64,000 bases of DNA from Phytopseudomonas straminea (lineage in GTDB: Bacteria > Pseudomonadota > Gammaproteobacteria > Pseudomonadales > Pseudomonadaceae), in assembly GCF_900112645.1 (NCBI RefSeq), contig NZ_FOMO01000012.1, positions 47,845 to 111,844 on the forward strand, read 5' to 3'. Of the stretch, positions 19,309 to 28,757 are shown in pieces. The translations under genes were made by a program, and so were the position numbers. Position 1 is the first letter of the stretch, and every line of letters starts with the position of its first letter. The notes under the pieces are model-generated. The model saw nothing but the letters and a program-made list of their open reading frames with translations, made no database searches and was not told the DNA's origin.

Positions 19309-20100
19309 GTGACACACTTTCCCAGCGATCTCGTCCACCCCGAAAAATGCCGTGGCTGCCAGGGCAGCACCGAGCTGGACTTCGCCTTTCATTTCGCCTT
19401 CCAGCCGATCATCGACGTGCGCACCCGCCAGGTATTCGCCCACGAGGCGCTGGTGCGCGGCCCGGCCGGCGAAGGCGCGCTGTCAGTGCTCGATCGTGTC
19501 AACGACGCCAACCGCTACCGCTTCGACCAGCGCTGCCGCACCCAGGCCATCGCCGAAGCCAAGCAACTGGGCATGGCCAGCTACCTGTCGATCAACTTCC
19601 TGCCCAACGCCGTATACCGCCCCGAGCTGTGCATCCGCAGCACCCTGGAGGCGGCGCGCGAACATGACTTCCCCCTCGACCGGCTGATCTTCGAGACCCT
19701 GGAAAGCGACCACATGGCTGACAGCAGGCACCTGACCAATATCCTGCGCCAGTATCAGGAGTTCGGTTTCAAGACCGCCATCGACGACTTCGGCGCCGGC
19801 CATTCGGGTCTTACCCTGCTGGCCGATTTCCAGCCCGATCTGATCAAGCTGGATATGGCGCTGATCCGCAACGTCGATCAGGACAAGGCGCGCCAGGCCA
19901 TCGTGCGCGGCATCCTGAGCATTTGTAATGATCTGGGTGTAAAGGTGATCGCCGAAGGCATCGAAACGCCGGGCGAGCGAGATTTTCTGGCCGCCAGCGG
20001 CATCGACCTGATGCAGGGCTACCTGTTCGCCAAGCCGCAGTTCAGGGGTTTGCCAGCCATCGCCGAAGCCGCCTGGGCGCCGGCGAAAACAGCCCACTGA
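19309..20100 (+). CDS. rimA: EAL-domain cyclic-di-GMP phosphodiesterase, RimA-like
   Basis: A 263-residue stand-alone EAL domain with no membrane segment, GGDEF or receiver domain. EALVRG, the metal/glutamate motif FETLESD, DDFGAGHSGL and the late VIAEGIETPGE are present, so hydrolytic activity is plausible. The GTG start at 19309 is preferred because GGAGCA sits about seven bases upstream; an ATG at 19270 would add 13 residues. It lies immediately upstream of rimB and rimK. In P. fluorescens the rimABK operon encodes a c-di-GMP phosphodiesterase (RimA), a protease (RimB) and the glutamate ligase RimK, and this arrangement matches. Confidence 0.85.
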   Translation: MTHFPSDLVHPEKCRGCQGSTELDFAFHFAFQPIIDVRTRQVFAHEALVRGPAGEGALSVLDRVNDANRYRFDQRCRTQAIAEAKQLGMASYLSINFLPNAVYRPELCIRSTLEAAREHDFPLDRLIFETLESDHMADSRHLTNILRQYQEFGFKTAIDDFGAGHSGLTLLADFQPDLIKLDMALIRNVDQDKARQAIVRGILSICNDLGVKVIAEGIETPGERDFLAASGIDLMQGYLFAKPQFRGLPAIAEAAWAPAKTAH

Positions 20101-20172
20101 ACCGCGTGCAGCGCAGTGGATTTTCAGTACCATGAGCGCCATATTCGCCTTAGTTAAGGACGGAATGCGTTC

Positions 20173-20640
20173 TTGAAAACCTTCGACCACCTCAACGTGA
20201 TCGGCCTGCGCGAGTGGGTAAACCTGCCGGAGTTGGGTATCGTCGGCCTGCGCGCCAAGATCGACACCGGCGCCAGCACGTCGAGCCTGCACGCCAGTGA
20301 CATCCAGCCCTTCGAGCGCGACGGCGAACGCTGGGTGCGCTTCACCGCCTACATCGGCACCCAGGTGCAGCGCCGCCACCGCTGCGAAGCGCGCCTAGTC
20401 GCGCTCAAGACCATCAAGAGTTCCAATGGCCAGGCCCAGACCCGCTACGTGATCCGCACCAGCCTGATGCTGGGCGATCTGCTGTGGCCGGTGGAGTTCA
20501 CCCTGGCCAGCCGCAAGACCATGCGATACCGCATGCTACTCGGCTCCAAGGCGCTGGTGGATGGCCATCTGGTGGTCAACCCGGCGCTGAGCTACGTACA
20601 AGACAAACCCGTGCTTCCCGACCCGACCGGTGCCCAATGA
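20173..20640 (+). CDS. rimB: Retropepsin-like protease RimB
   Basis: A 155-residue member of the DUF785/'ATP-dependent zinc protease' family with the aspartic-protease motif IDTGASTSSLHA at about residues 26-37. In P. fluorescens RimB acts with RimK on poly-glutamate tails of ribosomal protein S6. The start is a TTG at 20173 with AAGGACGG about ten bases upstream; the nearer ATG (20165) is too close to that site and opens a three-codon frame that ends on the TGA overlapping the TTG. The stop overlaps the rimK ATG (ATGA). Confidence 0.9.
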   Translation: MKTFDHLNVIGLREWVNLPELGIVGLRAKIDTGASTSSLHASDIQPFERDGERWVRFTAYIGTQVQRRHRCEARLVALKTIKSSNGQAQTRYVIRTSLMLGDLLWPVEFTLASRKTMRYRMLLGSKALVDGHLVVNPALSYVQDKPVLPDPTGAQ

Positions 20641-21542
20641 AAATCGCTGTGCTGTCGCGCAATCCGCGCCTGTATTCCACGCGTCGCCTGGTCGAAGCCG
20701 GGCAGCAGCGCGGCCATGAAATGGTGGTGATCGACACCCTGCGCGCCTATATGAACATCGCTAGCCACAAGCCGCAGATCCATTACCGCGGCAAGCCGCT
20801 GGAAGGCTTCGACGCGGTGATCCCGCGTATCGGCGCCTCGGTGACTTTCTACGGCTGCGCGGTGCTGCGCCAGTTCGAGATGATGGGCGTGGTGCCGCTC
20901 AACGAATCGGTGGCCATCGCCCGCTCGCGGGACAAGCTGCGCTCCCTGCAGCTGCTGTCGCGGCGTGGCATCGGCCTGCCGGTGACCGGCTTTGCCCACT
21001 CGCCGGACGACATCCCCGACCTGATCCACATGGTCAACGGCGCGCCGCTGGTGATCAAGGTGCTCGAAGGCACCCAGGGCATCGGCGTGGTGCTGTGCGA
21101 AACCGAAAAGGCCGCCGAATCGGTGATCGAGGCTTTCATGGGCCTCAAGCAGAACATCATGGTGCAGGAATACATCAAGGAAGCCGGCGGCGCCGACATC
21201 CGCTGCTTCGTGGTCGGCGACAAGGTCATCGCAGCGATGAAGCGCCAGGCCAAACCTGGCGAATTCCGCTCCAACCTGCACCGCGGCGGCACCGCCAGTC
21301 TGATCAAGATCACACCGGAAGAACGCATGACCGCCATCCGCGCCGCCAAGGTCATGGGCCTGTCGGTGGCCGGCGTCGACATCCTGCGCTCCAATCACGG
21401 CCCGCTGGTGATGGAAGTGAATTCCTCGCCGGGCCTGGAAGGTATCGAAGTGACCACCGGCAAGGACGTTGCCGGGATGATCATCGGTTACCTGGAAAAG
21501 AACGGTGGCCCCAACCTGACACGCACCAAAGGTAAAGGATGA
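20637..21542 (+). CDS. rimK: Ribosomal protein S6 glutamate ligase RimK
   Basis: ATP-grasp enzyme adding glutamates to the C-terminus of ribosomal protein S6. 301 residues. Visible are the N-terminal MKIAVLSRNPRLYSTRRL, the ATP-grasp lysines and loop (VIKVLEGTQGIGVV), the EYIKEAGGADIRCFVVGDKV segment (given in part) and the metal-binding EVNSSPGLEGIE near the C-terminus. It overlaps both rimB (ATGA) and the downstream LD-carboxypeptidase gene (four bases), so the four genes look like a single transcript. Confidence 0.96.
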   Translation: MKIAVLSRNPRLYSTRRLVEAGQQRGHEMVVIDTLRAYMNIASHKPQIHYRGKPLEGFDAVIPRIGASVTFYGCAVLRQFEMMGVVPLNESVAIARSRDKLRSLQLLSRRGIGLPVTGFAHSPDDIPDLIHMVNGAPLVIKVLEGTQGIGVVLCETEKAAESVIEAFMGLKQNIMVQEYIKEAGGADIRCFVVGDKVIAAMKRQAKPGEFRSNLHRGGTASLIKITPEERMTAIRAAKVMGLSVAGVDILRSNHGPLVMEVNSSPGLEGIEVTTGKDVAGMIIGYLEKNGGPNLTRTKGKG

Positions 21543-22435
21543 GCACGCCCTACACTGGCCGCGTGGCCCTGATCGCCCCCGCTTCGGCGATCGCCGACGA
21601 GGTTTTCGACGCGACCCTGGCACAGCTCGACGTACAGGGTATCGATTACCACCTGGGCCGCCACGTACGCGCTCGCCATCGTTATCTGGCCGGCACGCCG
21701 GCGCAGCGCCTAGAGGATCTACACGAAGCATTCAGCCTGCCGGATATCGACGCCGTCTGGTGCCTGCGCGGCGGCTACGGCAGCGCGCAACTACTGCCGG
21801 GCATCGACTGGGCGCTTCTGCAGAACGCCACACCGCGTCCATTGATCGGCTACTCGGACCTGTCGGTGCTGCTCGACGCCTTCGCCCGCCATGAATTGCC
21901 TGGTATCCACGGCCCGGTCGCCACCGCCCTTGGCCTGCAGGCCATGGCTGCGCCGACCGGTCAGCGCGAGCGCCTGGCCTCCATGCGTTCGCTATGGGAT
22001 CTGCTACAGAGCCGCAGCCATTCGTTGCCGGTGCGCCACCTCAGCGGCCCGCAAACGGCCGTGAATGGCCCACTGGTCGGTGGCAACCTTACCGCCCTGG
22101 CCAGCGGTTGTGGGACCGTGGCTGGCGTAAAGCTGCCTGCTGATGCCATCCTGATTCTCGAAGACGTCGGCGAGCCGTATTACCGCCTGGAGCGCAGCTT
22201 CTGGCAACTGTTCGAGAGCTTTGGCGAGCGCCGCCCGGCCGCGGTATGCCTGGGCAGCTTCACCGACTGCCCACGGCGCGGCGTGCAGCACAGCATCGAA
22301 GAAATCATCGGCGAATACCTTTCGCCCTTCGACATCCCGCTGTATGGCGAGCTGCCCAGCGGCCACGGCGACGCCAACTTCGCCTGGCCGTATGGCCGCC
22401 AAGCGCACTTACAGGGCGATACGGTGAGCTGGTGA
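21539..22435 (+). CDS. ldcA: LD-carboxypeptidase (S66 family)
   Basis: Serine peptidase that removes the terminal D-alanine from recycled murein tetrapeptides in the cytoplasm. 298 residues. The family blocks are clear: VALIAPAS at the N-terminus, WCLRGGYGSAQLLP, the GYSD serine/nucleophile region with IHGPVATAL, and LILEDVGEPYYRLER with the catalytic glutamate. It corresponds to PAO1 PA5198 next to rimK. Its translation is coupled to rimK by an ATGA overlap. Confidence 0.92.
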   Translation: MSTPYTGRVALIAPASAIADEVFDATLAQLDVQGIDYHLGRHVRARHRYLAGTPAQRLEDLHEAFSLPDIDAVWCLRGGYGSAQLLPGIDWALLQNATPRPLIGYSDLSVLLDAFARHELPGIHGPVATALGLQAMAAPTGQRERLASMRSLWDLLQSRSHSLPVRHLSGPQTAVNGPLVGGNLTALASGCGTVAGVKLPADAILILEDVGEPYYRLERSFWQLFESFGERRPAAVCLGSFTDCPRRGVQHSIEEIIGEYLSPFDIPLYGELPSGHGDANFAWPYGRQAHLQGDTVSW

Positions 22436-22445
22436 CGCCTAGCCT

Positions 22446-22485
22446 CTGTACGAAAAGCACCTCCGCGCGGAGGCTTTTCGTACAG
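22446..22485. terminator. Bidirectional intrinsic terminator between convergent genes
   Basis: A 40-base element fills the 53-base gap between ldcA (+) and the GGDEF/EAL gene (-). CTGTACGAAAAG (22446-22457) pairs with CTTTTCGTACAG (22474-22485); inside lies the palindrome CCTCCGCGCGGAGG. Read in either direction, the inner GC stem is followed by a CTTTT tract, which suits termination of both transcripts. Confidence 0.85.
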
Positions 22486-22488
22486 ACC

Positions 22489-25400
22489 CTAGCCTCGCGA
22501 GGCCACCCGCACCATGAAATCCGCCTCGACCATCGGTCGGCCCAGCAGATAACCCTGGCCAAACTCGCAGCCAAGGGTTTTCAGGTGTTCGAGCTGATCG
22601 GCCGTTTCGATGCCTTCGGCCACGCATTCCAGGTCCAGGTTGCGGGCGATCATCAGGATGGTTTCCACCAGCAGCACGTTGCTGCCGTTACCGCCGCGCC
22701 CCAGATCCTGGGTGAAGCTGCGGTCGATCTTCAGGCGGTCCAGCGGCAGGCGCTTGAGGTAGGTCAGCGAGGAATAGCCGGTGCCGAAGTCATCGATCGA
22801 GAAGCGTACGCCGAGCGCCTTGAGCGCGTGCATGTTGGCAATGCACTGCTCGACGTCTTCGAGCAGTACGCCCTCGGTCAGCTCCAGCTCCAGCGCTGCC
22901 GCCGGCACGCCATAACGTTCCAGGCAGCTGCGTACGCGCTCGGCGCAATCCTGGCTACGCAGTTCGCGCGGGCTGAGGTTGACCGCCAGCACCAGGTCAG
23001 GATGCTCTAGGCGCCAGCCTTGCAGCGTGGCGCAGGCGCGTTCGAGCACCCAGTGGCCGATGTCCTGAATCAACCCGGTTTCCTCGGCCAGCGGAATGAA
23101 CTGGCCAGGCAGTATCTCGCCCTTCTCCGGATGCGCCCAGCGCACTAGCACCTCGGCGCCGATCAACTGGCCATCGTCCAGTTGCAGCTGCGGCTGGAAC
23201 ACCAGGTACAGCTGATCGCGGGCAATCGCCTGACGCAACTCGCCCTGCAGCTGCAGGCGCTGGTCGATTGCCGCCTGCATCTCCGGGGCAAAGAAGTGCA
23301 GCGCGTTGCGCCCAGCCTGCTTGGCGCGGTACATGGCGGTATCGGCCTGCTTGAGCACGTCGGCGGCGTTCTGCTCGCCGAACGGATGCAGCGCGATGCC
23401 AATACTGGCGCTCATCGACAGCTCGTGGCCGTCGATCACGCAAGAGGGTTCCAAGCTCTTGAGCAAACGCTCACCGACCATGGCGGCCTGTTCGCCGGCG
23501 ATCTGGGCATTGGCGTCCAGGCCTTCGAGCAGCACCACAAACTCATCGCCGCCCATGCGCGCCAGGGTGTCCTCGGTGCGCAGTTGACCTTCGAGGCGCT
23601 CGGTCACTTCGCGCAACAGGTTGTCGCCAACCAGATGACCGAGGCTGTCGTTGACGGTCTTGAAGTGATCCAGATCGATGAACAGCAGAGCGCCCAGGCT
23701 GCCCTGACGAATCTCGCGGTCCATGGCGTGCTGCAGGCGGTCGAGCATCAGGCGGCGATTGGGCAGACCGGTCAGCTCGTCGCTGTAGGCCAGGCGCTCG
23801 ATTTCACGCTGGTAGCGCTGACGCTCGGAGATATCCGTCACGCTGCAGCGAATCAGTGCAGGCTCACCCGGCAGCCGCACAAGGCGCACCTCGCAGGGGA
23901 ACTGCCGCCCGCGACTATCGAGGTGCAGCCACTCGAACACCGGCACCTCGCCAGCCAGCGCCTCTTCGAGGTAGTGCTTGGCGGCGTCGAACGAAGGGCG
24001 GCCATCCGCCTGTCGCTCCGGGCTCAACTCGAAGGGCCGGCGATTGAGCAGCTCCTCCCGGGGATAGCCAAACAGGCGCAGGGCATTGCCGTTGAAATCG
24101 ACCAGACCGCCCTCCTCGCTGTACAGCATGATCGCCTCGGGCGCGTGTTCGACGACGGTACGGTAACGGGCCTCAGCCTCGTAACGGGCGCTGATGTCTT
24201 CAACCAGCAGCACAAACATGCTGACCCCGCCGTCGCTGCGGCGCACCGCACGCAGGTTGAGCCGGGTCGGCACCAGGCTGCCATCGGCACGCCGGAAGCT
24301 ACGGTCGCGCTCGAACCCCTCACGGCGCCCCGCCATCACATCATTGAGCAGCGGTTGTTCGGCATCGAGATCCTCCTCGCAACTGATTTGCGTCCAGCTG
24401 GACTCCAGCAGTTGCTCGCGGCTCATGCCAAGAATGTTGCACAGTTTGAGGTTGACCTCGGACCAGCTGTGGGTCGGGGTGATCAGGGCCATGCCGATCA
24501 GCGGGGTCTCGAAGAACAGGCGCAGGCGCTCATCGCGCTCGCGCAGCTGCTGCTCGGTGCGGCGCCGCGCGGTGACGTCCTGGGCCGCGCCGTAGACGCG
24601 CACCAGCTGGTCGCCGTCGCGTTCGGCAACACCCAGCAAGCGCACCCAGCGTGTGCGACCCTTGGCAGTGTTGGCGCGCACCTCGATATCGAACTGGTCG
24701 TCCCCAGCGTGCATCTGCTGCAGGGTGCGCACGATCAGATCACGGCCCGTTGCATCGAACTGGCTCAGCGATTCCTCGAACGACGGCGCTCCGCTTTTCG
24801 GGTCCAGCTCGTAGATGGCGAAACAGCCGGCACTCCAGTACATGCTCATGTCGCGCATGTTCAGCGACCAGCCGCCCAGGTCGGCGATGTTTTCCGTCTG
24901 GGTGAACAGGTGGCTCTGCTGCTGCAGCGTCTCGCTCTGGCGCACCATGTCCTGGGCCAGCTGCTCGCGGGCGCTGACGTCCTGCTGCATGACGATGAAG
25001 TGGCTGACGCCCAGTTCGTCGCGCATCGGCGCCAGAATCACCTCGCCCCAGAACGCCTCGCCGCCCTGGCGCTGCAAGCGCAGCACGGCATTGCCGGGCA
25101 CCTCGCGGCGAATGGCGGTTTCCAGCACGTGCAGGCCCTCGTGGCGCTTCTCGCCACGCAGCAGGTCGAGCAGGCTCAGGCCGAGGGTCGCGTCGGCCCC
25201 GCGCCCGGTGATCTGCTCGAAGGCCGGGTTGCAGTAGATCAGCGGCAATTCGGCCTGCCGCGCGTCGGCGATCAGCACACCGAGCGGGCTGGCATCCAGC
25301 GCCGAATGCGCCAGGTTAAGCTGGCGCTGCACCAGCGCACTATGGGCAAGCGCCAGACGCAGATCGGTGAGGCTGCGGCCGATCAACAGCGCTGCCAGGA

Positions 25401-26265
25401 TGAATAGCAGGATGCCGAAGTGCAGTTCCAAGCGCTGCGGATCAATCCAGCTGTCACCCGCTGTGATCGTATGAAACCAGGGCAACACCAAGATTGCCAC
25501 CGCGCTGATTGCCGCTCCGCACACAGCCCCAGAAAATCCCCAGACCAGCGCGAGCCCCAACATGACCAGGCCCACGGCCGGCATCTTCAACGTGGACGGC
25601 AACAGCTCCAGCAACACCGGCAGGCACACCAGCACCGGCAGCAGTACGTATAGCGAGGGTAGCGTGCGCAAGGCCACGGGCACCTGCTGCAGGGGGGTGA
25701 CGATGCCCTCGGCCGGCACCAGCCAGCCGCGCCTACGCAACCAGGGGCTGAAGTAGGTCAGCAGTGGGATGGAAATCACCAACGAAGTCAGGCTGTCGAC
25801 CATCCAAAGCGTCAGAACCAGCTGCGGCACCTGTGCCACTGTCAGCCCACCGAGCAGCAGGCGGCAGCCGACCAGCAGCCCACAGGCCAGCGCCGCCGGC
25901 AACAAGACGCCCAGCAGGATGAAGCGCAGCACATGGCTGATGTCCGGCAAGGCCGCATCGAACGGCCGCCAGCGCAGCAGTAGGTAACAGCAGGCGACGC
26001 CCAGGGTTTCCGGCAACGCATTCAGGGGCGCCTGGTGCCAGTCCAATCCCCACAGTGGCGTGGAGAGCACGGCATTGGCGTAGAGCGCCCATAGCACGCG
26101 CGGTCCCCACCAGAGCACAAGCACCAGCCCGAGGGCGAACGGCAGATAGAGAATGCCCAGCCCGTCTTCGAACTGAGTAGTCAGAGACAGCTGTGTAGCA
26201 AGGTGGAACGCCGGCAACGGCAACCACCAAGTCCAGAACGGCAAGCGTTCGGCGGTGCGGGGCAT
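22489..26265 (-). CDS. MASE1-PAS-GGDEF-EAL cyclic-di-GMP signalling protein
   Basis: A 1258-residue inner-membrane protein. The first 300 or so residues hold about eight hydrophobic segments resembling a MASE1 sensory domain. Three to four PAS/PAC modules follow (roughly 320-815). The GGDEF domain has an intact ARMGGDEFVVLLEG (G-site near residue 903) and, five residues before it, an RTED inhibitory I-site. The EAL domain has EVLVRWAHPEKGEI (the alanine is valine), NLSPREL, ELELTEGVLLED, SIDDFGTGYSSL and VAEGIET. Both activities may therefore be functional. The start has GAGG upstream. It lies 90 bases after envZ on the same strand. Confidence 0.92.
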   Translation of the reverse strand: MPRTAERLPFWTWWLPLPAFHLATQLSLTTQFEDGLGILYLPFALGLVLVLWWGPRVLWALYANAVLSTPLWGLDWHQAPLNALPETLGVACCYLLLRWRPFDAALPDISHVLRFILLGVLLPAALACGLLVGCRLLLGGLTVAQVPQLVLTLWMVDSLTSLVISIPLLTYFSPWLRRRGWLVPAEGIVTPLQQVPVALRTLPSLYVLLPVLVCLPVLLELLPSTLKMPAVGLVMLGLALVWGFSGAVCGAAISAVAILVLPWFHTITAGDSWIDPQRLELHFGILLFILAALLIGRSLTDLRLALAHSALVQRQLNLAHSALDASPLGVLIADARQAELPLIYCNPAFEQITGRGADATLGLSLLDLLRGEKRHEGLHVLETAIRREVPGNAVLRLQRQGGEAFWGEVILAPMRDELGVSHFIVMQQDVSAREQLAQDMVRQSETLQQQSHLFTQTENIADLGGWSLNMRDMSMYWSAGCFAIYELDPKSGAPSFEESLSQFDATGRDLIVRTLQQMHAGDDQFDIEVRANTAKGRTRWVRLLGVAERDGDQLVRVYGAAQDVTARRRTEQQLRERDERLRLFFETPLIGMALITPTHSWSEVNLKLCNILGMSREQLLESSWTQISCEEDLDAEQPLLNDVMAGRREGFERDRSFRRADGSLVPTRLNLRAVRRSDGGVSMFVLLVEDISARYEAEARYRTVVEHAPEAIMLYSEEGGLVDFNGNALRLFGYPREELLNRRPFELSPERQADGRPSFDAAKHYLEEALAGEVPVFEWLHLDSRGRQFPCEVRLVRLPGEPALIRCSVTDISERQRYQREIERLAYSDELTGLPNRRLMLDRLQHAMDREIRQGSLGALLFIDLDHFKTVNDSLGHLVGDNLLREVTERLEGQLRTEDTLARMGGDEFVVLLEGLDANAQIAGEQAAMVGERLLKSLEPSCVIDGHELSMSASIGIALHPFGEQNAADVLKQADTAMYRAKQAGRNALHFFAPEMQAAIDQRLQLQGELRQAIARDQLYLVFQPQLQLDDGQLIGAEVLVRWAHPEKGEILPGQFIPLAEETGLIQDIGHWVLERACATLQGWRLEHPDLVLAVNLSPRELRSQDCAERVRSCLERYGVPAAALELELTEGVLLEDVEQCIANMHALKALGVRFSIDDFGTGYSSLTYLKRLPLDRLKIDRSFTQDLGRGGNGSNVLLVETILMIARNLDLECVAEGIETADQLEHLKTLGCEFGQGYLLGRPMVEADFMVRVASRG

Positions 26266-26301
26266 ACGAACCTCATATCGCTATGCCAGCACAGCATGAA
26301 G

Positions 26302-26317
26302 CAGCCCGTCAGGGCTG
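26302..26317 (-). terminator. Small hairpin after envZ
   Basis: CAGCCC and GGGCTG form a six-base stem with a GTCA loop between envZ and the downstream GGDEF/EAL gene. On the minus strand it is followed by CTTCAT, so it is at best an attenuating terminator. Confidence 0.35.
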
Positions 26318-26355
26318 TACAGGTGCCTGCATCGAGTACACAGCCTAGTCGAGAA

Positions 26356-27669
26356 TCAGGCGGCGTCGCGTGGTAACAACAAACCCAGAGGCAAGCAGAT
26401 ACGGGCCTCCAGCCCTCCGCCGGAACGGTTGCGCAGTTCAACACTACCGCCGTGCAGCGAGGCGATGCGCTTGACGATGGCCAGGCCCAGCCCGGCTCCC
26501 TTGCCACCGCGGGCGCTGTCGCCGCGAATGAACGGATTGACGATACTACCCAGCTCGCTCGGGTCGATACCAGCGCCACGATCCAGCACGCTGAGCACGA
26601 CGTAGGGCGCACTGTGATCATCGGCGATCGACAGCACGATCTCCACGGCGCCGCCGCCATAGCGCAGGGCATTCTCGATCAGGTTGACGATCAATCGCTT
26701 GATCGACACCCGGCGCAGTGGAAAGGCCGGCACCGGCTCGAGGAACAGACGCACCTGTTCCTGTTTCTGGTTGTAGGGCGCCACTACCTCGCGGATCAGC
26801 TCGGTCAGCTCCAGCTCCTCAACCGGCTCATCACGACCGTCACGGATAAAGGCCAGGAACTGATCGAGGATCGCATCCATGTCCTCGATGTCGCGCACCA
26901 TGTCGTCGGTCAGTTCCGAATCGTGATCGAGAAACTCCAGGGACAGCCGCAAGCGGGTGAGCGGCGTGCGCAAGTCGTGTGATACCCCGGCGAGCATCAG
27001 CTCGCGCTCGCGCCCGGCCTGCTCGACATCCTCGGCCATCTGGTTGAAGGCGCGGTACACCTCGGCCATTTCGCTCGGCGTATCACCCACCGGCAGGCGC
27101 ACGCTGCGGCCTTGGCCGAACTGGCGGGCTGCGATCACCAGGCGCTTGAGCGGCGCACTGAGCTGGCGCACGAAGATCCACGCGGCAGCTGTGGACAACA
27201 GGCCGATACCCAGGAACCAGCCCAGCACGCTCCAGATGCGCTGACCACGCAGCGGGTGTGGATACAGCGGCACGCGCACCCAGTCCTCACCGAGCGTCGG
27301 CGCATGCACCCAGAGCGCCGGCGGGCTCTTGGCCCGCACTCGGGTTTCGGTATCCGGACCAAGCTCGGACTGCATCTGCCGCTGGAATATCTCGCTGTAC
27401 GGCCAGTGCTCCTCGCTGGCCGGCACTTCGGCGCGCGTCACCCGCTTTAGCCCCGCCGCTTCGGCGATATTGGCGCGATCCTCGGGATCCGCCGCCCAGT
27501 AGGCGCGCAGGGTCAGCGCCGCGCCGTGGCTGTACTGACGGTCGACCAGCACGTCCTCGTTCATCATCAGGTAGACGAGGGTCAGCGCCTTGGAGAACAG
27601 CACGACGATCAGCACCAACCAGAGGGTGCGCGAGAAGAAGCTTTGCGGAAACCAGAGTGGAGCTTTCAT
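26356..27669 (-). CDS. envZ: EnvZ/AmgS-type sensor histidine kinase
   Basis: Inner-membrane sensor kinase, 437 residues. Order: first membrane segment (about 14-34), periplasmic region (about 35-155), second segment (about 157-180), HAMP linker, dimerisation/phosphotransfer helix with VSHDLRTPLTRLR, N-box NLIENALRYG, G1 DRGAGID and G2 GAGLGLAI. It pairs with the response regulator encoded 92 bases upstream. The equivalent PAO1 pair AmgRS (PA5200-PA5199) controls the response to envelope stress and intrinsic aminoglycoside tolerance. Confidence 0.95.
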   Translation of the reverse strand: MKAPLWFPQSFFSRTLWLVLIVVLFSKALTLVYLMMNEDVLVDRQYSHGAALTLRAYWAADPEDRANIAEAAGLKRVTRAEVPASEEHWPYSEIFQRQMQSELGPDTETRVRAKSPPALWVHAPTLGEDWVRVPLYPHPLRGQRIWSVLGWFLGIGLLSTAAAWIFVRQLSAPLKRLVIAARQFGQGRSVRLPVGDTPSEMAEVYRAFNQMAEDVEQAGRERELMLAGVSHDLRTPLTRLRLSLEFLDHDSELTDDMVRDIEDMDAILDQFLAFIRDGRDEPVEELELTELIREVVAPYNQKQEQVRLFLEPVPAFPLRRVSIKRLIVNLIENALRYGGGAVEIVLSIADDHSAPYVVLSVLDRGAGIDPSELGSIVNPFIRGDSARGGKGAGLGLAIVKRIASLHGGSVELRNRSGGGLEARICLPLGLLLPRDAA

Positions 27670-27761
27670 AGAAACAGGAGCCGGGCAGAACGCGAGAGGC
27701 GGGAAGCTAAACGAACAAGGGCTGACATCGGTTGCCAGCCCTCATGCGCTTCATAACGGTT

Positions 27762-28499
27762 TTATTTGTTGCCGTCCGGCACGAACACATACCCCACGCC
27801 CCAGACCGTCTGGATATAGCGTGGCTTGGACGGGTCGGGCTCGATCAACCGGCGCAGGCGGGAAATCTGTACGTCGATGGAACGCTCCAGGGCGTCCCAC
27901 TCGCGACCGCGGGCCAGGTTCATCAGCTTGTCGCGGGTCAGCGGCTCGCGGGCGTGCTGCACCAGCGCCTTGAGCACCGCGAATTCGCCGGTGGTGAGCA
28001 TATGGACTTCGTCGCCTTTCTTCAGCTCGCGGGTGGCCAGGGACAACTCGTAATCACCGAAGGTGACGGTCTCGTCCTCGCTGCCCGGCGCGCCCGGTAC
28101 CACCGGCGCCTGGCGGCGCAGCACGGCCTTGATGCGCGCCAGCAGTTCGCGCGGGTTGAAGGGTTTGGCCAGGTAATCGTCGGCACCGATTTCCAGACCC
28201 TGGATGCGACTGCCCTCGTCACCTTTGGCGGTGAGCATGATGATCGGCACCTGATTGTTCGAGGCGCGCAGGCGGCGGCAGGCACTCATGCCGTCTTCAC
28301 CAGGCAGCATCAGGTCGAGCACCACCAAGTTGAACAGCTCGCGCGACAGCAGGCGGTCCATCTGCTCGACGTTTTCAACGGCGCGAACGCGATAGCCCTG
28401 TTCATCGAAGAAGCGCTCGAGCAAACGACGCAGGCGGGCGTCGTCATCGACAATCAGAATCTTCTCGCCTTCGACCGGTTGTACTGCAGTGCTGCTCAT
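27762..28499 (-). CDS. ompR: OmpR/AmgR-type response regulator
   Basis: 245-residue response regulator: receiver domain with the acidic pair DDD near residue 17, phospho-acceptor LVVLDLMLPGEDG and switch lysine LAKPFNPRE, then an OmpR-type winged helix (EFAVLKALVQHAREPLTRDK, SIDVQISRLRRLIE, IQTVWGVGYVF). It is first in the operon with envZ. Divergent from tex across a 258-base region. Confidence 0.96.
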   Translation of the reverse strand: MSSTAVQPVEGEKILIVDDDARLRRLLERFFDEQGYRVRAVENVEQMDRLLSRELFNLVVLDLMLPGEDGMSACRRLRASNNQVPIIMLTAKGDEGSRIQGLEIGADDYLAKPFNPRELLARIKAVLRRQAPVVPGAPGSEDETVTFGDYELSLATRELKKGDEVHMLTTGEFAVLKALVQHAREPLTRDKLMNLARGREWDALERSIDVQISRLRRLIEPDPSKPRYIQTVWGVGYVFVPDGNK

Positions 28500-28687
28500 A
28501 GAGGCTCCTTGACCGAGAGTCCGCGGCGCGATGCGCCCGGCTGAACGGCGGCATTATGGCTCAGAGGCCGTATAGACCACGTATTGTCCATTGTTAGCAG
28601 ATTTTTCGCTGGCGTTGGCGCACTTCGCCCGGATTCGCGGTCTGACGGCCGCCAGCGGCAGGTGGCCTGAGCGCAGCTTTGCGTGGC

Positions 28688-28693
28688 TATAAT
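28688..28693 (+). promoter_or_regulatory. Candidate -10 box of tex
   Basis: A perfect TATAAT at 28688-28693, about 65 bases before the tex start. No strong -35 is seen. The 28500-28757 divergent region otherwise shows no clear element. Confidence 0.4.
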
Positions 28694-28757
28694 GCGCCGC
28701 TTTATCGTCCGGCCATCCTGAGCGAGGCCGGTTCTTCATCGTTTCCGAGTCAGGTTC

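Noticed and set aside
23182..25407. A 741-codon plus-strand frame opposite the GGDEF/EAL gene
   Set aside because: Low-complexity antisense shadow; the minus strand has all catalytic motifs.
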